From NCBI GenBank assembly GCA_019828545.1, contig JACVRA010000070.1:186001-250000 (forward strand): a stretch of DNA of 64,000 bases. Direction: 5' to 3'. Position 1 is the stretch's first letter, and every line of letters begins with the position of its first letter. Made by a program: the position numbers and the translations under genes. Shown in pieces: positions 34,016 to 46,375 of this stretch. The notes beneath the pieces were generated by a model. That model was not told the origin of the DNA, ran no database searches, and saw only the letters and a list, made by a program, of their open reading frames with translations. The stretch comes from Paracamarosporium sp. OC-R06-R3. Taxonomy: Eukaryota > Ascomycota > Dothideomycetes > Pleosporales > Didymosphaeriaceae.

Positions 34016-37000
34016 ATGGGTGAAACCGATTTCTCTGCCGCCGAGGAGAACCCTCAAGAAACCGAACCCCCTATAGGTGCCTATCATGGAACCACTGCAC
34101 ACCAACACCAACACCACCCTTCGCGCCCACCGTCCCGCGAAGACCGGAACCATCCGCCGCCCACGGCTTGGCATTGCCAGACCGCACCACAAGTCGCCGA
34201 GACGCTGGACGTGGACATCAGGTACCGTCTCAAGCCTATCGTGAGCACGTGTACATGACTGACGCTTCCCCTAGCAATGGACTCAGCGTCGAGCAAGCCG
34301 AATCTCGCCTTCGGCTCCATGGACCTAACAAGGTTAAGGGAGCTGAAGGGCTATCCTTGTGGGCGCTTCTCTTGAGGCAGGTGTCCAACAGTCTCACACT
34401 TGTACGCGCCTTCCCCGAGCATCATCTTCCATGCTGTTCCTCCCGAATTTGGCTCGCAGTGGTGGAGGTTGACATGTCCTCCACAGGTTCTTGTCATCAC
34501 CATGGCTCTAAGCTTTGGTATCGATGATTACATCGAAGGCGGCGTTATCACCGCAGTCATTCTCCTCAACATTGTTGTTGGGTAAGTGTCGTCCTACGTC
34601 TCTTGCTGTAACACTTACTGACTCTGTAGGTTCTGGCAAGACTACAAGGCAGAGAAAACGATAGAGTCTCTCAAAAGCCTGACTGCGCCAGAGTCCATCG
34701 TCATACGTGGCGGAGACACCATCAAGATTCAGGCGCTGAACCTTGTCCCTGGCGACATCGTACAGCTAGAGACTGGTAACATCGTAAGTATTCTCGACAT
34801 ATTCGTAGTGTCAAGTTCAACAGTCCGGGTACAATCGAACTCTATAATACCTATTCGGACGTTGGACATGGCACTGTAAGCTTGTTCGCCATGCTAACTT
34901 GGTAGGTCCCCGCCGATATCCGCCTCGTGGATGGCTTGAATGTCTCCACTGACGAGGCATTTCTCACTGGCGAAGCGGAGCCAATAGAAAAGGATCCGCT
35001 CAAAGTCTATGATGATCCAGACGTCCCCCTAGGAGACCGTCTGAACCTCGCTTTCTCCGGAAGTGAGATGAAACGTGGACGTTGTAGGGCGATTGTCGTC
35101 TCAACCGGCATGAAGACCGAGGTCGGCAAGATCGCTAACATGCTACGCCAAAAGGATGAAACATTGAACGACCTCGGACCGCTGGCGAAGTTTTGGAAAA
35201 AGTTCGCCAAGACGGTGAAGTCGATTCTTGGGCTTGATGGAACGCCTCTCCAGATCAGTCTCAGCAAATTTGCTCTCTTGCTTTTCGGTCTGGCGATTCT
35301 TCTTGCCATTATCGTCTTCTCGGCGAACAAATGGCAGGTAGGTGGCGAAGTACTGATCTATGGCATCTGCGTTGCTGTTGCCGTTATTCCTGAATCTCTT
35401 ATTGCGGTGTTGACAATCACCATCGCCGTAGGGGCTAAAGCAATGGCCAAGTAAGTCACTCCATGCTGCTACTACGTGCAAAGGACAATCATTAACACAT
35501 GCCGTAGGTCCAACGTCATCATCCGCGTTTCTTCTGCTATAGAGGCCGTGGGTGGTGTGACAAACATCTGTTCTGACAAGACAGGGACACTTACAACTGG
35601 CAAGATGATCGCTCGGAGAGCTATTATCCCAGGTTTCGGAACGCTCGAGGTAGATGGCACTTCACAATCGTACGATCCTAACAGTGGGTTCATCACACAC
35701 GACAGCGCCCGTATTGACCCAAACGACTTCTCTCTAAATGGCGCTTGCACTCGTTTTCTTAGGACTATCGCACTCTGCAATCAATCCAAGGTTGAGTATA
35801 CGACCAACTCCTCCGACGAAACCACGATTGCCAAGGAAGCAAACGAACGCATGACAAGTGACGATGACGATGGTACCGATGCTTCAACCATCCAGTCCGC
35901 TACTATCACGCGTCCGACGACAGCTTCCGGCCAGAGCACTCTTAACGCCGGCGAGTGGAAGGCTTTCGGAGAGCCTACAGAGGTCGCTCTCCAGGTTTTA
36001 GCTATGCGTTTTGGCATGGGTAAAGGAGATTTACTCTCTGAACTACCCGTTCATCTTGCTGCTGAATTTCCTTTCGACTCGTCCGTCAAAAAGATGACAG
36101 TCGTCTACGAAGATAGACAAGCTGGCCATCTCGACGTCTACACAAAGGGTGCTACAGAATTCATGCTGCCTGTGTTGGCCATTCCCGAATCTGAAAAGAT
36201 CGAGATTAACGGGCTGGCAGAGGACATGGCCAAGGATGGTCTTCGTGTATTGTGTATTGCTCACAAGATCCTACCTGTGGGCTCGGATCTACACCACCGT
36301 GAAACTGTGGAATACGGTCTAAACTTCATTGGCATGGTCGCTATCTACGATCCACCTCGCCCGGAAAGCAAAAAGGCAGTCCGAGATTGCCAGGTCGCAG
36401 GTATCACCGTACACATGTTGACTGGCGATCACCCTGCCACCGCAGAGGCTATAGCGAGAGCTGTTGATATTCTCGATGCTTCGCTGCCCCGAGGCCAAGT
36501 TGGAAAAGCAGTCATGGTTGCTAGAGACTTTGACGCTTTGAGCCAGGAAGAAGTCGACAGTATGGAGCGATTGCCGCTCGTCGTCGCGCGGTGTAGCCCC
36601 TCGACAAAGGTCAAGATGGTGGAAGCGCTTCACAGGAGAAAGCAATTCTGCGTCATGACCGGCGACGGTGTCAACGACTCGCCTGCTCTGAAAAAGGCCG
36701 ATGTGGGAATTGCTATGGGCTCTGGATCTGACGTAGCTAAAGACGCTGCTAAGATGGTACTGACGGACGATAACTTCGCCTCTATCGTCGAAGCAGTGAA
36801 GGAAGGACGTCGTCTATTCGATAACATTCAGAAGGTACATTTTCCTGTTTCCTCAACATGACACCCCCTATACTTAGCAACACCATGCTAACACGAGAAC
36901 AGTTCCTCATGCACCTCCTCATATCCAACATTGCCCAAGTCATCCTCCTTCTTATTGGCTTGGCCTTCAAAGACCGCGACTCGCACTCCGTCTTCCCTCT

Positions 37001-37709
37001 TTCTCCCATAGAGATTCTCTGGGTCAACCTGATCACGTCCTCGTTCTTAGCCATAGGCCTCGGTCTCGAAGAATCGCAGCCAGACTCCATGGTCCGGCCC
37101 CCACACAATCTCTCCGTAGGCGTCTTCACCAAGGAACTCATCACGGACAAGTTTATCTACGGCTTCTTCATGGGGGCGCTCTGCCTGATGAGCTTCGCCG
37201 TCGTCGCATACGCCGGTCCAGGCGGAGGCGATCTAGGAAGCGGCTGCAACGAAGGCTGGAACGAAACATGCGGCGTCGCGTTCCGCGCCCGAGCAACAAC
37301 GTACGCAACCATCACGCTCCTCCTCCTCGTCACAGCCTGGGAAGTCAAGCACTTCGCCCGCTCCCTCTTCAACCTGTACCCGGACGCATCTACCCCGCGC
37401 GGCCTCTCCGTCTTCCCGACCGTCTGGCGCAACCGCTTCCTCTTCTGGGCCGTCACCGCCGGCTTCACCATCATGTTCCCCATCGTGTACCTCCCCGTCA
37501 TCAACAGAGAGGTGTTCAAGCACGGCGCCATGACGTGGGAGTGGGGCGTCAGCTTCGGCTGTGTCGCGATTTACATCGCTGCCATCGAGAGCTGGAAGGC
37601 TATCAAACGGAGACTTGGGCTGTGGAGCGGCGCGCACAAGGTTCTCACTGGGGAGGAGAGAGTCGAGGGCGTTATTTCTACCGGGCAGCCCGTCGTGGCG
37701 GAGAAGTAA
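34016..37709 (+). CDS. ENA: Type IID (ENA-type) P-type cation ATPase
   Basis: Seven exons (34016-34221, 34275-34401, 34487-34581, 34630-34783, 34906-35450, 35508-36834, 36903-37709) encode 1086 aa, the usual ENA length. The enzyme pumps Na+ (and K+ or Li+) out across the plasma membrane using ATP. Visible in order are a His/Pro-rich cytosolic N-tail, membrane segments M1-M2 (LVITMALSFGIDDYIEGGVI), the A-domain motif TGE (215-217, followed by Ala218), M4 with IPESL (Glu357), the phosphorylation motif SDKTGTLT (Asp399), an ATP-binding KGATEFMLP region, the hinge TGDGVNDSPALKKADVGIAM, and C-terminal spans including FLMHLLISNIAQVILLLIGL. NLAFSGS and EFPFDSSVKKM match ENA ATPases. Yeast Ena1 has TGES and IPSSL at the two altered sites. 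It is probably salt- or alkaline-pH-regulated, by analogy only. Confidence 0.92.
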
Positions 37710-38189
37710 CATCACATCTGCGTAGGATGGGGATGAAACGGAGGAGATGCGTAGTTGGAACTAAATTGATCATATTGGGTGGACGTGCAAGGGTTTAGGA
37801 TGGGAGATAGGCACATTCGTGTGGGAGGGTTCGTCGATCTTTTTGGGATTTACCTTGTCTGTTGGGGGTGGCGCTGTTGTTGGCGCACTGTTGTTGGTTT
37901 TCGCCCGACACTCCTTTTGCGTTGCGTTTTGATACTGAAAATGAAATCCAACTTTGTCTCTCTTTAATATGGGCAGAATGAACATTCACTTGAACGGCAC
38001 AGTAGTAATCTTTAGGGTGGTAGATAACTGACTGTTTTTTCAGATGGTGTAGATACAATTTCCCCATTTTTTACCCTTTAACGTATACCCAAGAGCCCAA
38101 AACCTGGTTGCACTTGGCCTGCGTTACTCGTCCCGAGTCAACACAGGATATCAACGGTAAGGCACTACCTTTCGTCCACATACACATCT
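37710..38189. other. Convergent 3' intergenic region
   Basis: Spacer between the 3' ends of the ATPase (+) and glutamyl-tRNA synthetase (-) genes. No gene seen; probably overlapping 3' UTR territory. Confidence 0.5.
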
Positions 38190-40134
38190 CTACTTGCCGC
38201 CAGTCGGGATCTTGAACGCCACAGCCGGCTCACCGTGCTGGAGCGCCTTATCAAGCCTGTAGTATCCCTTGCGATCGAACTGGAAGATATCATCGACCTT
38301 AAGCTCTGCCACATTCAGATCTGCAACCGCCTTAGTCCTAATCTCGGTCTTGGGGTTCAAGAAGTTCTCCAAGACATCCTCCTCCTCGAGCTTGTCCTTT
38401 GTGATGAGGTAGTCGAAGTCGACGAGCTCGACGGGGACAAGGTTCTGGTCCTTGGAAAGCCACGTGACCTTCTTAGACGTCTTCTTGACGTCACCCTGAA
38501 GGTGGAGCTCGAGCTCGATGGCGGTCACGGTCTTGAGTCCGGATGGGGAGGACAGGGGGTTGATGGAGTGCGAGACGTTGCGCACGATGGCGTTGCCCCA
38601 GTTCATGAGCGTGATCTCCTCGTCCTTGGCGAAAGATTGCGCGTCCTCCTGCTCGATGAAGACATCCTTGCTGAAGACGACCTTCTTCTTGCCCAGGTTG
38701 GTGTACTTGGCGTGCTTGTCTTTCTCCTCGGTGATGACACCCTCGCGCGCGCCAACAACGGTAACGGGGACCTTTGCAGCGTCGTCTATGGCGGTGTAAC
38801 GGGATGCGATGGGGTCGATGTGCTTCTTGTTGGTGGCCCAGAAGGAGTGCCAATCGAGGTTGACGATGTTCTTGCTAGGACCCTGCTTCAGGATGAACTC
38901 ACGCAACGCAGGAACCGTAACGCCGCGTCTCCTCACGCCGCGGATGGTGGGCATACGCGGATCATCCCAGCCCCAGACAAAGCCCGTGTCCACAATCTTC
39001 GTGAGCTTGCGCTTAGACAGCAGCGTGCGCACGAAGTTCAACCGTGCAAAGCCCCAGTTGTACACACCGCGCAGTTTGAGCGTCTTGATGAACCACTGGT
39101 ACTGCGCATCGCGATCATTGTACTCGGTCGTGCGGAGTGCGTGGGTAACACCCTCAAGGGAGTCGACGATGGGGCAGCAGAAGTCGTAGGTGGGGTAGAT
39201 CTTCCACTTGGGGCCGGTGCGGTGGTGCTCTTGTGGGTTGCAGCGGTAGATGACGGGGTCGCGGAGGGCCTTGTTCGGGTCATCTACGGACATCTTTGCA
39301 CGGATGCACCAGCGCAGACCCTCCTCTGTGCCCTTCTTCATCTCCTCAAAACGTGCTAGGTTGTCCTCCACTGAAGAGTCGCGGCGCTCGCTGGGGATAC
39401 CGTTCATGCGCTCGTCACGCATCTTCTCTTGTGGCGTATCGTCTGCGTACGCGAAGCCGTCTTTAATCGTCTGCACGCAAATGTCGTACAGCTGGTCGAA
39501 AAAGTCGCTGGTGTAGGACACTTGGTCCGGCTTGATGCCCATGAGTGCCAGGTCCTCCACGATGGCGTCCTGGAACTCCTGCTTCTCCTTGGTCGGATTG
39601 GTGTCATCGAAGCGAAGGATAAGCTTGCCCTTGTATTTCTCGTGAGCGAAGTAGTCGTTGAGGAGGGCAGCCTTTGCGTGGCCAATGTGGAGGTAGCCTC
39701 TGTAATAGTGTTAGCACGCGACCAGACTTTTTGTAGGATGTGACTTACGAAGGCTCCGGTGGAAACCTAGTGACGATACCAGTTCCGTCCCCGACATCCT
39801 GTAGTCCAATATCGTAGTTTGCACCATCGCTCTTGGTGTCTTTGGTCTTTTTCTCCTGCACGACAACCGTCTTCTGCGGATATGCCTCCTCGATGTATCT
39901 GAACCACCGACACAGGTTGGGCATCAAGTTCTGCTTGACATAGGCATGTGCGACGCGGTTTCCACGGAGAGTCTGCCATACCGTGGTATCCGCATCGGTG
40001 AGCGTATATCCGACAATGTGCGAGCGGAGCGTGAGGTGGGCGTCGAGCTCGGCGAGTTGCGGCTCGATCTGCTTGAGATTGAGAGGCTTGAGCGCCTCAG
40101 CGCGGTCTTGCCACTCTTTGATGTGTGCCTCCAT
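38190..40134 (-). CDS. GUS1: Cytosolic glutamyl-tRNA synthetase
   Basis: Two exons, 40134-39749 and 39699-38190 (49-nt intron), give 631 aa. The enzyme charges tRNA-Glu. The HIGH motif (GYLHIGHAKAALLNDYFAHE, about 130 onward) is assembled across the intron, and the KMSKS-type motif appears as LLSKRKL. IYPTYDFCCPIVDSLEGVTH, HALRTTEYNDRDAQYQW and PTIRGVRRRGVTVPALREFI match eukaryotic GlxRS. The C-terminal beta-barrel anticodon-binding domains follow (ITLMNWGNAIVRNV, VPVELVDFDYLITKDKLEEE). The N-terminus has part of the GST-like domain that in yeast docks on Arc1 (LTLRSHIVGYTLTDADTTVW). Yeast Gus1 has some 90 more residues before the point where this protein starts. A small upstream exon may therefore be missing; a TTACAG acceptor lies just upstream of the ATG. 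Confidence 0.93.
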
Positions 40135-40578
40135 ACTGATCCGAAGTAGTTTGGTGTCTGTAAGTATGAATGAAAAGGTGGATTAGAGTTTGTAGAACAG
40201 CAAGTTTTCGTGATGACTCGTGGTGGGGGACTTGGCAGGGACGATTTTACCCCGCTAACGCCACAGTTGTGCTGACTGCAGCGTCACAAAGCATCAGATC
40301 ATCACATACAAATCACCATTATTTGCAAGGACTCAAACACAAAAACCACTCAATTCATAACACCTTACCCGCCTAATAGTAACATACTATGCAAACGCCA
40401 CTGCCGAGGCAAAACAACAGTTATCGCTATCCACCACGATCCGACAGCATTTCAAGCTGTGGAATAGAACCATGCGTAAGTATGCTTCGCTTAAAAACAA
40501 GATGCAACGGCTTTTACAGTTACCCATTACGATTAATATACTCGTACAGCTTTCGCTTTATGCACAGCAGACAGGATC
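40135..40578. other. Spacer between GluRS start and CYK3 stop
   Basis: 444 bp. May contain an unrecognised 5' exon of the GluRS gene; otherwise no gene seen. Confidence 0.45.
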
Positions 40579-43500
40579 TCAAGCGCACTCCCACTGCGCA
40601 AAAACGCACCATCGTGCACTTCGATCCGCAAGCACTAACCCCCTCCACGTTCCCTTCTCGCCAATCTTGATTACCGTCTCCCATGAACTCCCATCTCCAT
40701 CACTAGTCCCGCTCATATGCTCGCTCTTCCTCGTCAGCCGGATGATCTTGCCCGACGGTGTCTGTATCGCGAGCTTGGCCGGCTTCATCGAATTACTGCC
40801 TGAGGAGCTTGACGATGCTTGCGATGGATTCGTGTAGTTTGATCCGGTAGCTGAAATACTCTGCATACTCATGGCCGAAGTTGGACGAGCGAAGGGGTTG
40901 GGTGAAGCCCGACCGTTAATACCAGGTGTGGAAGGTTCTGCGGAGCGTGTGAGCGAGGAGGGGTGTTGGCGGACGGTAAAGACAAAGGTGTTGTTGAGTG
41001 CGATGTTTGCACATTGCGGCTGGGCGACGTAGAGGTCGTGGCGTTGTGCGTGGGGAGTGGGGTGAAGCGTGACGAACGAGTACGGAGGATTCGTCCCTGT
41101 GTGCGTGATGGGGAGACTAAGGGCTAGAGAGTGAGGGTTTAGTTTGTTGGAGTGCTACTCATTGTTAGCTGAGAACATAAGATCGGCTCCTGAGGAAGCT
41201 CACCATAAGACCACGAGGTCCGGCATACACCTTGAGCACACCATGACCCTCATCACTCGGCAGTACTGCCTTCACAGTATATCTTTTCTGGCCTCCAATC
41301 CATTCTGCCTGGGCAAGTGCTGGCTTCCGGACGATATCACCGCTTTCAAAGTAGTCACCGTCCACGTCTTGGGTAATGGCTCTTGCCTCTACTTCGGCGA
41401 CGCACTCGACGTCTTCCGGGACGTTTATGTGGATATGTGCCATCTCAAGATTGTCCAGACTAAGCAAACTGGTATCAAACTCTGCCATGTGCAGCTGGTG
41501 CTTAAAGTAGGTGGGCGTTGCGCAAGGCAATGCCATCAAGACATCGTGGGGTTGCGGTGGACAAATGTGCTGCTGCTCCGGCAGCAAAGGGACGTGGGAA
41601 TAGCAGACCTCCATCGGCCGCGCGAGGAAATACCAGGTCTCGGCGGCTTGGGCACCGGCATTAGAATATTGGGCCCTTTTGGGGTTGGTGGGACCCGCCA
41701 GCGAACAGTCCATGATACGCCATTCTCCTTCAACAATTACCGCGTTCCAGAAATGGTTGGGGCGTGCAACGCTTTCCAGATCGAGAGGTTCTCCAGGTGT
41801 CTTGAGGTATCCTCGGACGACTTCTGCATGTAAGCCAACAGACGCACACATCTCTGCGACTATAACAGCTATCTCGTGGGAGCATCCGCGTTTGCTTTGA
41901 AGCACATGACGTGTATCGATCTCGCCTTCAAAGTCATCTTCCCAAGCTATACGCTCGCTAACCCACGTGAAGATGGCCCTCAGACGCTGCACGTCACTTC
42001 TGTATGGCCTGCAAACATATCCTTGTGCTAGTGACGCAGGTGTTGTCCCTAGAGGGATACTGTTGACGAATCTGGCGCTTTTGTCGACCAAGGTCAGGTT
42101 ACAGGCGCTGAAGTCTGTGGGGTCTGTGATCGGAAGCCCGTCCAGACCCTCGTCTCCTTCGGCGGATTCATACAAAATGTCAACCGGATTGATAACGGGT
42201 ATATCCATCATCTGGCAGCGATCGGCGCGCTCCATCCTTTCGTTCTTGCTTAGGGAATTGGACCGATTGATGTCTCTGCGTACCTGCACCCAGTCAACGG
42301 ACCCGCCCAAACCCATGTCTCGTGCAGCGTTTGATTGAACCGTGGTACCGCCTGCGATTCCAATAGGTCCTCGCCCATCTAGCCTACTGGCAGCTCGGCT
42401 TCCTGCTCTGCTCGCCGCTCGACTGGCAGCTCGGGAACCCGGCCTGCTGATGGATCCTGCAGCAATGGTACTGCGCGCATTAGCAGCTTGTGTTTTGGCA
42501 TTGTCAATCATCTTCCTGAAGAAGCCGCTCTTCTTTTTCTGAGGTGCCATCAGCCCTCCCAGCGGATCTGGGCCGTCCACAATAGCTTGCTGCTCGAAAC
42601 TCGAAACAGGGCGCTCGCCTGAAGCGTGACTGGAACGATACGTGACGCCTGTAAAGGGCGATTCAGGTCGGCCGTCATCAAATCCGAAACCCTTGCCTGC
42701 ACCCCTAGAGGTGTCCATTACGCTCTTCGGCCGCTCTCTAGCGAACTTCTTGCGGTAGTAGCTTCCGGCGCTTGTGGAACTCATGTTGGTTGCGGATGCT
42801 CCAGACATGAGACTTCGATTTGTACTGTTACTCGTATGTGTCGTAGTCGTCGAATTGGTCTTCGTTGTGAAGGTCCTACCCAAAACATGCTTCCCAATCT
42901 CGTATGCTGACTTACGATGTCGGAGTGTTTTCGAACCTCTGCGCTCCACGTCTGACTCCGCTTCCGCCATGGACGATCCTGGTCTGTTCTGGTACTTGTT
43001 CTTGGGAGGAACCGCGGGTGGCGGGCCTGAAGCATCGCCGGGTATGAAGAGCTCGTCATTTTTCTGGCCCTCTTGTTGTTGCATGCGGCGCAAGCGACTC
43101 TCCATGCGCTGGACGTAATTGTGAACTTGGGGCGGCCCGTCATCGAAAGTCTGATATGGATCATCGCCTTCGCCGTCATAGAATCCGCTGTCGTTGCTGA
43201 TTCCTATCGATGTTTGTGCACGCGCTTTCTTTGCTGACGCCTTGTACACCTCATCGAACGCTTCGGGCGACCAGACACCTGGCGGTGTAGCGGGCTCCTC
43301 AGGAGCGTTTCCGCTTTTTGACATGGTCATGTCTTGTAACGCGGACATAACATCGCCCATCGCATTTGTCAGCGGCGATGGTGTGAAATTGCCCTTGCTT
43401 CCAGTCCGCGGATCCGGAGATGGAGGCTCAGGTGTATGGTAGCCATGCTGAGGCGGTGCAGGAGAGGCCATTCTGCTCGGATTATAAGCAACGCGATGCG

Positions 43501-44476
43501 GAGGCGGCGGTGGAGGAGGAGATGACTGTGCTTCTTGAAATGATACAGCTGACATCCTTCGAAATTGTTCATCTTGGTACGGTGAGGGCGATGGTCCTCG
43601 ATCGTATGCGCGATACTGGAAGGATGGAGCGGGCGAAACAGCTCGTGATGGCGGGCGATACTGCGTGGGCGGGGCAGGCGAAGGAGATCTTGAGTACGCT
43701 TGATAATGAGTTGGCGGTGCAGGCGATACGGCTCTTGAATGCGACTGATATGGCACAGGTGGCGCTGGAGAAGGCGATCTCGAATAATCCTGGTAGTTGT
43801 TAGGTGGAGCAGGCGACGGTGCGCGCGTGTATTTTGGTCCCGTTAGTGCTGGCCGGGGCGATACAGCTCGAAGATTTGACGGAGCTCTGGAAGGGGCGGG
43901 AGATGGGACAGGAGACGGGACAGGAGACGCGGTCTCGCGGCTTTCAGTCGACGACCTTTTCATAGAAGAGTACGGTTTATGCGTGCGCAAGCTCCCGTTG
44001 GGGCTCGGCGCGATGCCGCCGGCCTTCACTATCTGGCGCGCAGCAGCAGCAGGGTTGGGCGATCGTGCAGCTGCGTAGGCCGTGAAGGGCTTTCGGAACG
44101 TCTTCGCCTTCTGAGGCGTCTGCTTGGTGGGCTGTCCGCTGTTTTGCCTGGATATGCTCCCTGGGCCTGTCATGGGGCTTGTGTTGCGACTCCATGGCTG
44201 GAAGTCTTCGGGCAACAATTCGACGAAGTTGGACGGAAACAACCCGACCATACGCCTATCGCGCTTCAACCGGCCCATCCACCACGATCCATCTCCGGCG
44301 TTAAGGCATTCGATTAAGTCTCCTTCTATGAAACCGAGATCGCGCTTGGTCTGGAATATCATCAGTATATCGAGGCATTGCAAGCTCCGTTTCCAACTAA
44401 CCTCACCGCCCCATGAGTATACAGCTTTGCACCAGCATGGGAAGCGCGTCGGAAGGCCTGGAGCAGCAGGCGCCAT
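40579..44476 (-). CDS. CYK3: Cyk3-like cytokinesis protein (SH3 + transglutaminase-like)
   Basis: Three exons (44476-44402, 44350-41204, 41154-40579) encode 1265 aa. The N-terminal SH3 domain (CWCKAVYSWGGE, joined across the 51-nt first intron to TKRDLGFIEGDLIECL and SWWMGRL...VGLFPSNFVELL) is complete only after splicing. A long disordered part follows with PSPAPP repeats (Arg/Ala/Ser/Pro rich) and SRAASRAASRAGSRAAS. The transglutaminase-like domain (YVCRPYRSDVQRLRAIFTWV, RGCSHEIAVIVAEMCASVGL, RPNHFWNAVIVEGEWRIMDC) keeps a Cys-His-Asp-like order. The 49-nt second intron has a GCTAAC branch site and yields GLMHSNKLNPHSLALSLPIT, a block I recognise from other ascomycete Cyk3 proteins. Cyk3 acts at the division septum, promoting primary septum formation. 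It is larger than yeast Cyk3 (885 aa) because of the linker. Confidence 0.9.
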
Positions 44477-46075
44477 GGCCGGAGAGCGTGTAGAGCGATC
44501 GGATGCTGGTTACTCGAGCTTCATCCAGCGGGCGACGGCGAGCGGCAACAGCGCGACATCAAGCCTCGTGCGTGCGAGGCGGCGAGGGGACGAGGAAGGA
44601 TGCTGCAGCGAGTGGCAACGCCTCTCGCCGTGTATAAGATGCACGGGATGGATAGCGGGGGACGATGGGATGTATATCGCGATAGCGAATACAAGGGTAG
44701 GGACTCCCGTCGTTCGTTTAGTGTTGTGGTCGGTTGGCACAGCGACGCCGCCGCCGCACAGACCACTCCTTGCTTCGCCCACCATGTTTGAACTGTCGTG
44801 TTGCTGAATTTAGTCCGGGTTCCCCCACATGTACATGCCGTTGCTTGAGGGAACTTGTGTTTCGAGAATGCTAGTGTGGCGCTAGATGAGGAACTACAGC
44901 TGGTCTCGAATATACCATGTCGTCATGATCCAATTGCACAGGGAAGTACGCTGTATGTCTCTCGTACAAGCCCAGAAAGCATGTCACGTCGGTCTTCACT
45001 TGCGAAGCAAGAACGCGTCGTCTATTATTGGCTAATTGATCCATCTCATACACACTTGGCTGGGCAACCACAGTTCAAAGTGAAGGTATTTGCGGAAGTC
45101 AACAGCACCCCAAACACAGCACCGGCTCGAGTACGTCTTCGATATATTATATAACCATCCGATCAGGTATTCTCATCCGAGCAATGGCTACACCTAATAT
45201 CTAATGATGTGCTGAGACTGAGAAAAATCCCAAGCATGGGCGGCAACCATTTTGATCATACACAACAGCCTCTTCCCTCAGTATTCTTTCGGACAATTTC
45301 TTCAAAGACAGCTTTAGCCTTACCGCTAGGTAGCTCAAACGTGGGTCGGGGCATTCTTTCCCGCTCGCTGGGTACTCTAGCCTTCTTTCGAGCGACGCTA
45401 TATCTCAACAAGTTTCTTGTTACTGCGGAACCCCCATCCCACTAGCCCGGCGCTTCAGTATCCGTGACTTTGTTTACGCTATGTGGGCTGTTACTTCATG
45501 CGCAACATCAACACGTGCAGAAGAGATGTCAATAGCGAGATTAATCTTTTTTTTTAAATTCTCCATCTTAGATGCGTATTTCGGGTTTTGTATCTCTTAA
45601 TCGAGTTTTAGTTACCGGAGCTGTCGTTCTGATGTTTCTAGTGTGGCCGTTTATGAGCGTCCACATAATCGCAAGGGAATTTTATGTGGTTGCACAAACA
45701 GTACACACACCTGAAACAAATACACGAAAGGCCCACCTAGCAACAGCCGCCAATGCTGCTTAGCTACAACATAGCCACGGTCGCTCATGAGATCTCGATG
45801 CATACCAACACCTTATCAAGGGCGATTCCAAGGCCGACCACGGTATTTGCTGAGCGTAGCATGCACACAATTCAATTGTAGTCCAAATTCAAGACAGCAT
45901 TGTAGAAAACTACCGCGCATTCAATCTAGCCCGCTCTGCAAGTCAGGATTCCTACAAATATTAAGTCGAGAAATATCTGAGGACCATCTTGTCCATAATG
46001 ATAGCAAAGTACAGACCATGCGCTGAAATCGCCTTAGCGAACCCTGCATCACGTGTACAAACCCTCAGCCAAAGT

Positions 46076-46092
46076 TGACCTGCTGCAGGTCA
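46076..46092. repeat. 17-nt palindrome at the left end of the element
   Basis: TGACCTGC-T-GCAGGTCA is a perfect palindrome around one base. It overlaps the outer end of the left inverted repeat. Confidence 0.7.
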
Positions 46093-46350
46093 CCTGTACC
46101 TGCTTTTCACCTCGGCTGTACCTGCATCCCTGTAATTGTCTATTTTTGTAGCACGTGATGTACACAACAAACCATGAAATCAGCTTCAATTGCCTTAATC
46201 GACTGTCGCTCATCGATGTCTATTCAATGGAAACATTGACAAGGATTATCGTAATGCTCTTTTAGTCAAAAGCATCATATTCTGATAATCACGTGATAGT
46301 TTACTGAGGCATAGGTACAGCCGAGGTAAAAAGCAGGTACAGATGACCTA
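46087..46350. mobile_element. MITE-like element with 37-bp inverted repeats
   Basis: The left arm 46087-46123 and right arm 46314-46350 are inverted copies matching at 35 of 37 positions. The outermost bases are AGGTCA and TGACCT. Both mismatches are C/T (G/A) transitions. The total length is 264 bp and there is no coding frame inside. I see no clear target-site duplication, so this may be an old or degenerate non-autonomous DNA transposon (MITE) or a fixed regulatory palindrome. Confidence 0.5.
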
Positions 46351-46355
46351 CCCAC

Positions 46356-46375
46356 TAGTCTACCTTTAGACTAGC
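46356..46375. repeat. 8-bp stem hairpin beside the element
   Basis: CTAGTCTA / TAGACTAG around a 4-nt loop (46364-46367), 5 bp outside the right inverted repeat. Confidence 0.65.

Noticed and set aside
38235..39359. 374-codon frame opposite glutamyl-tRNA synthetase
   Set aside because: It is the antisense shadow of a confidently identified gene.
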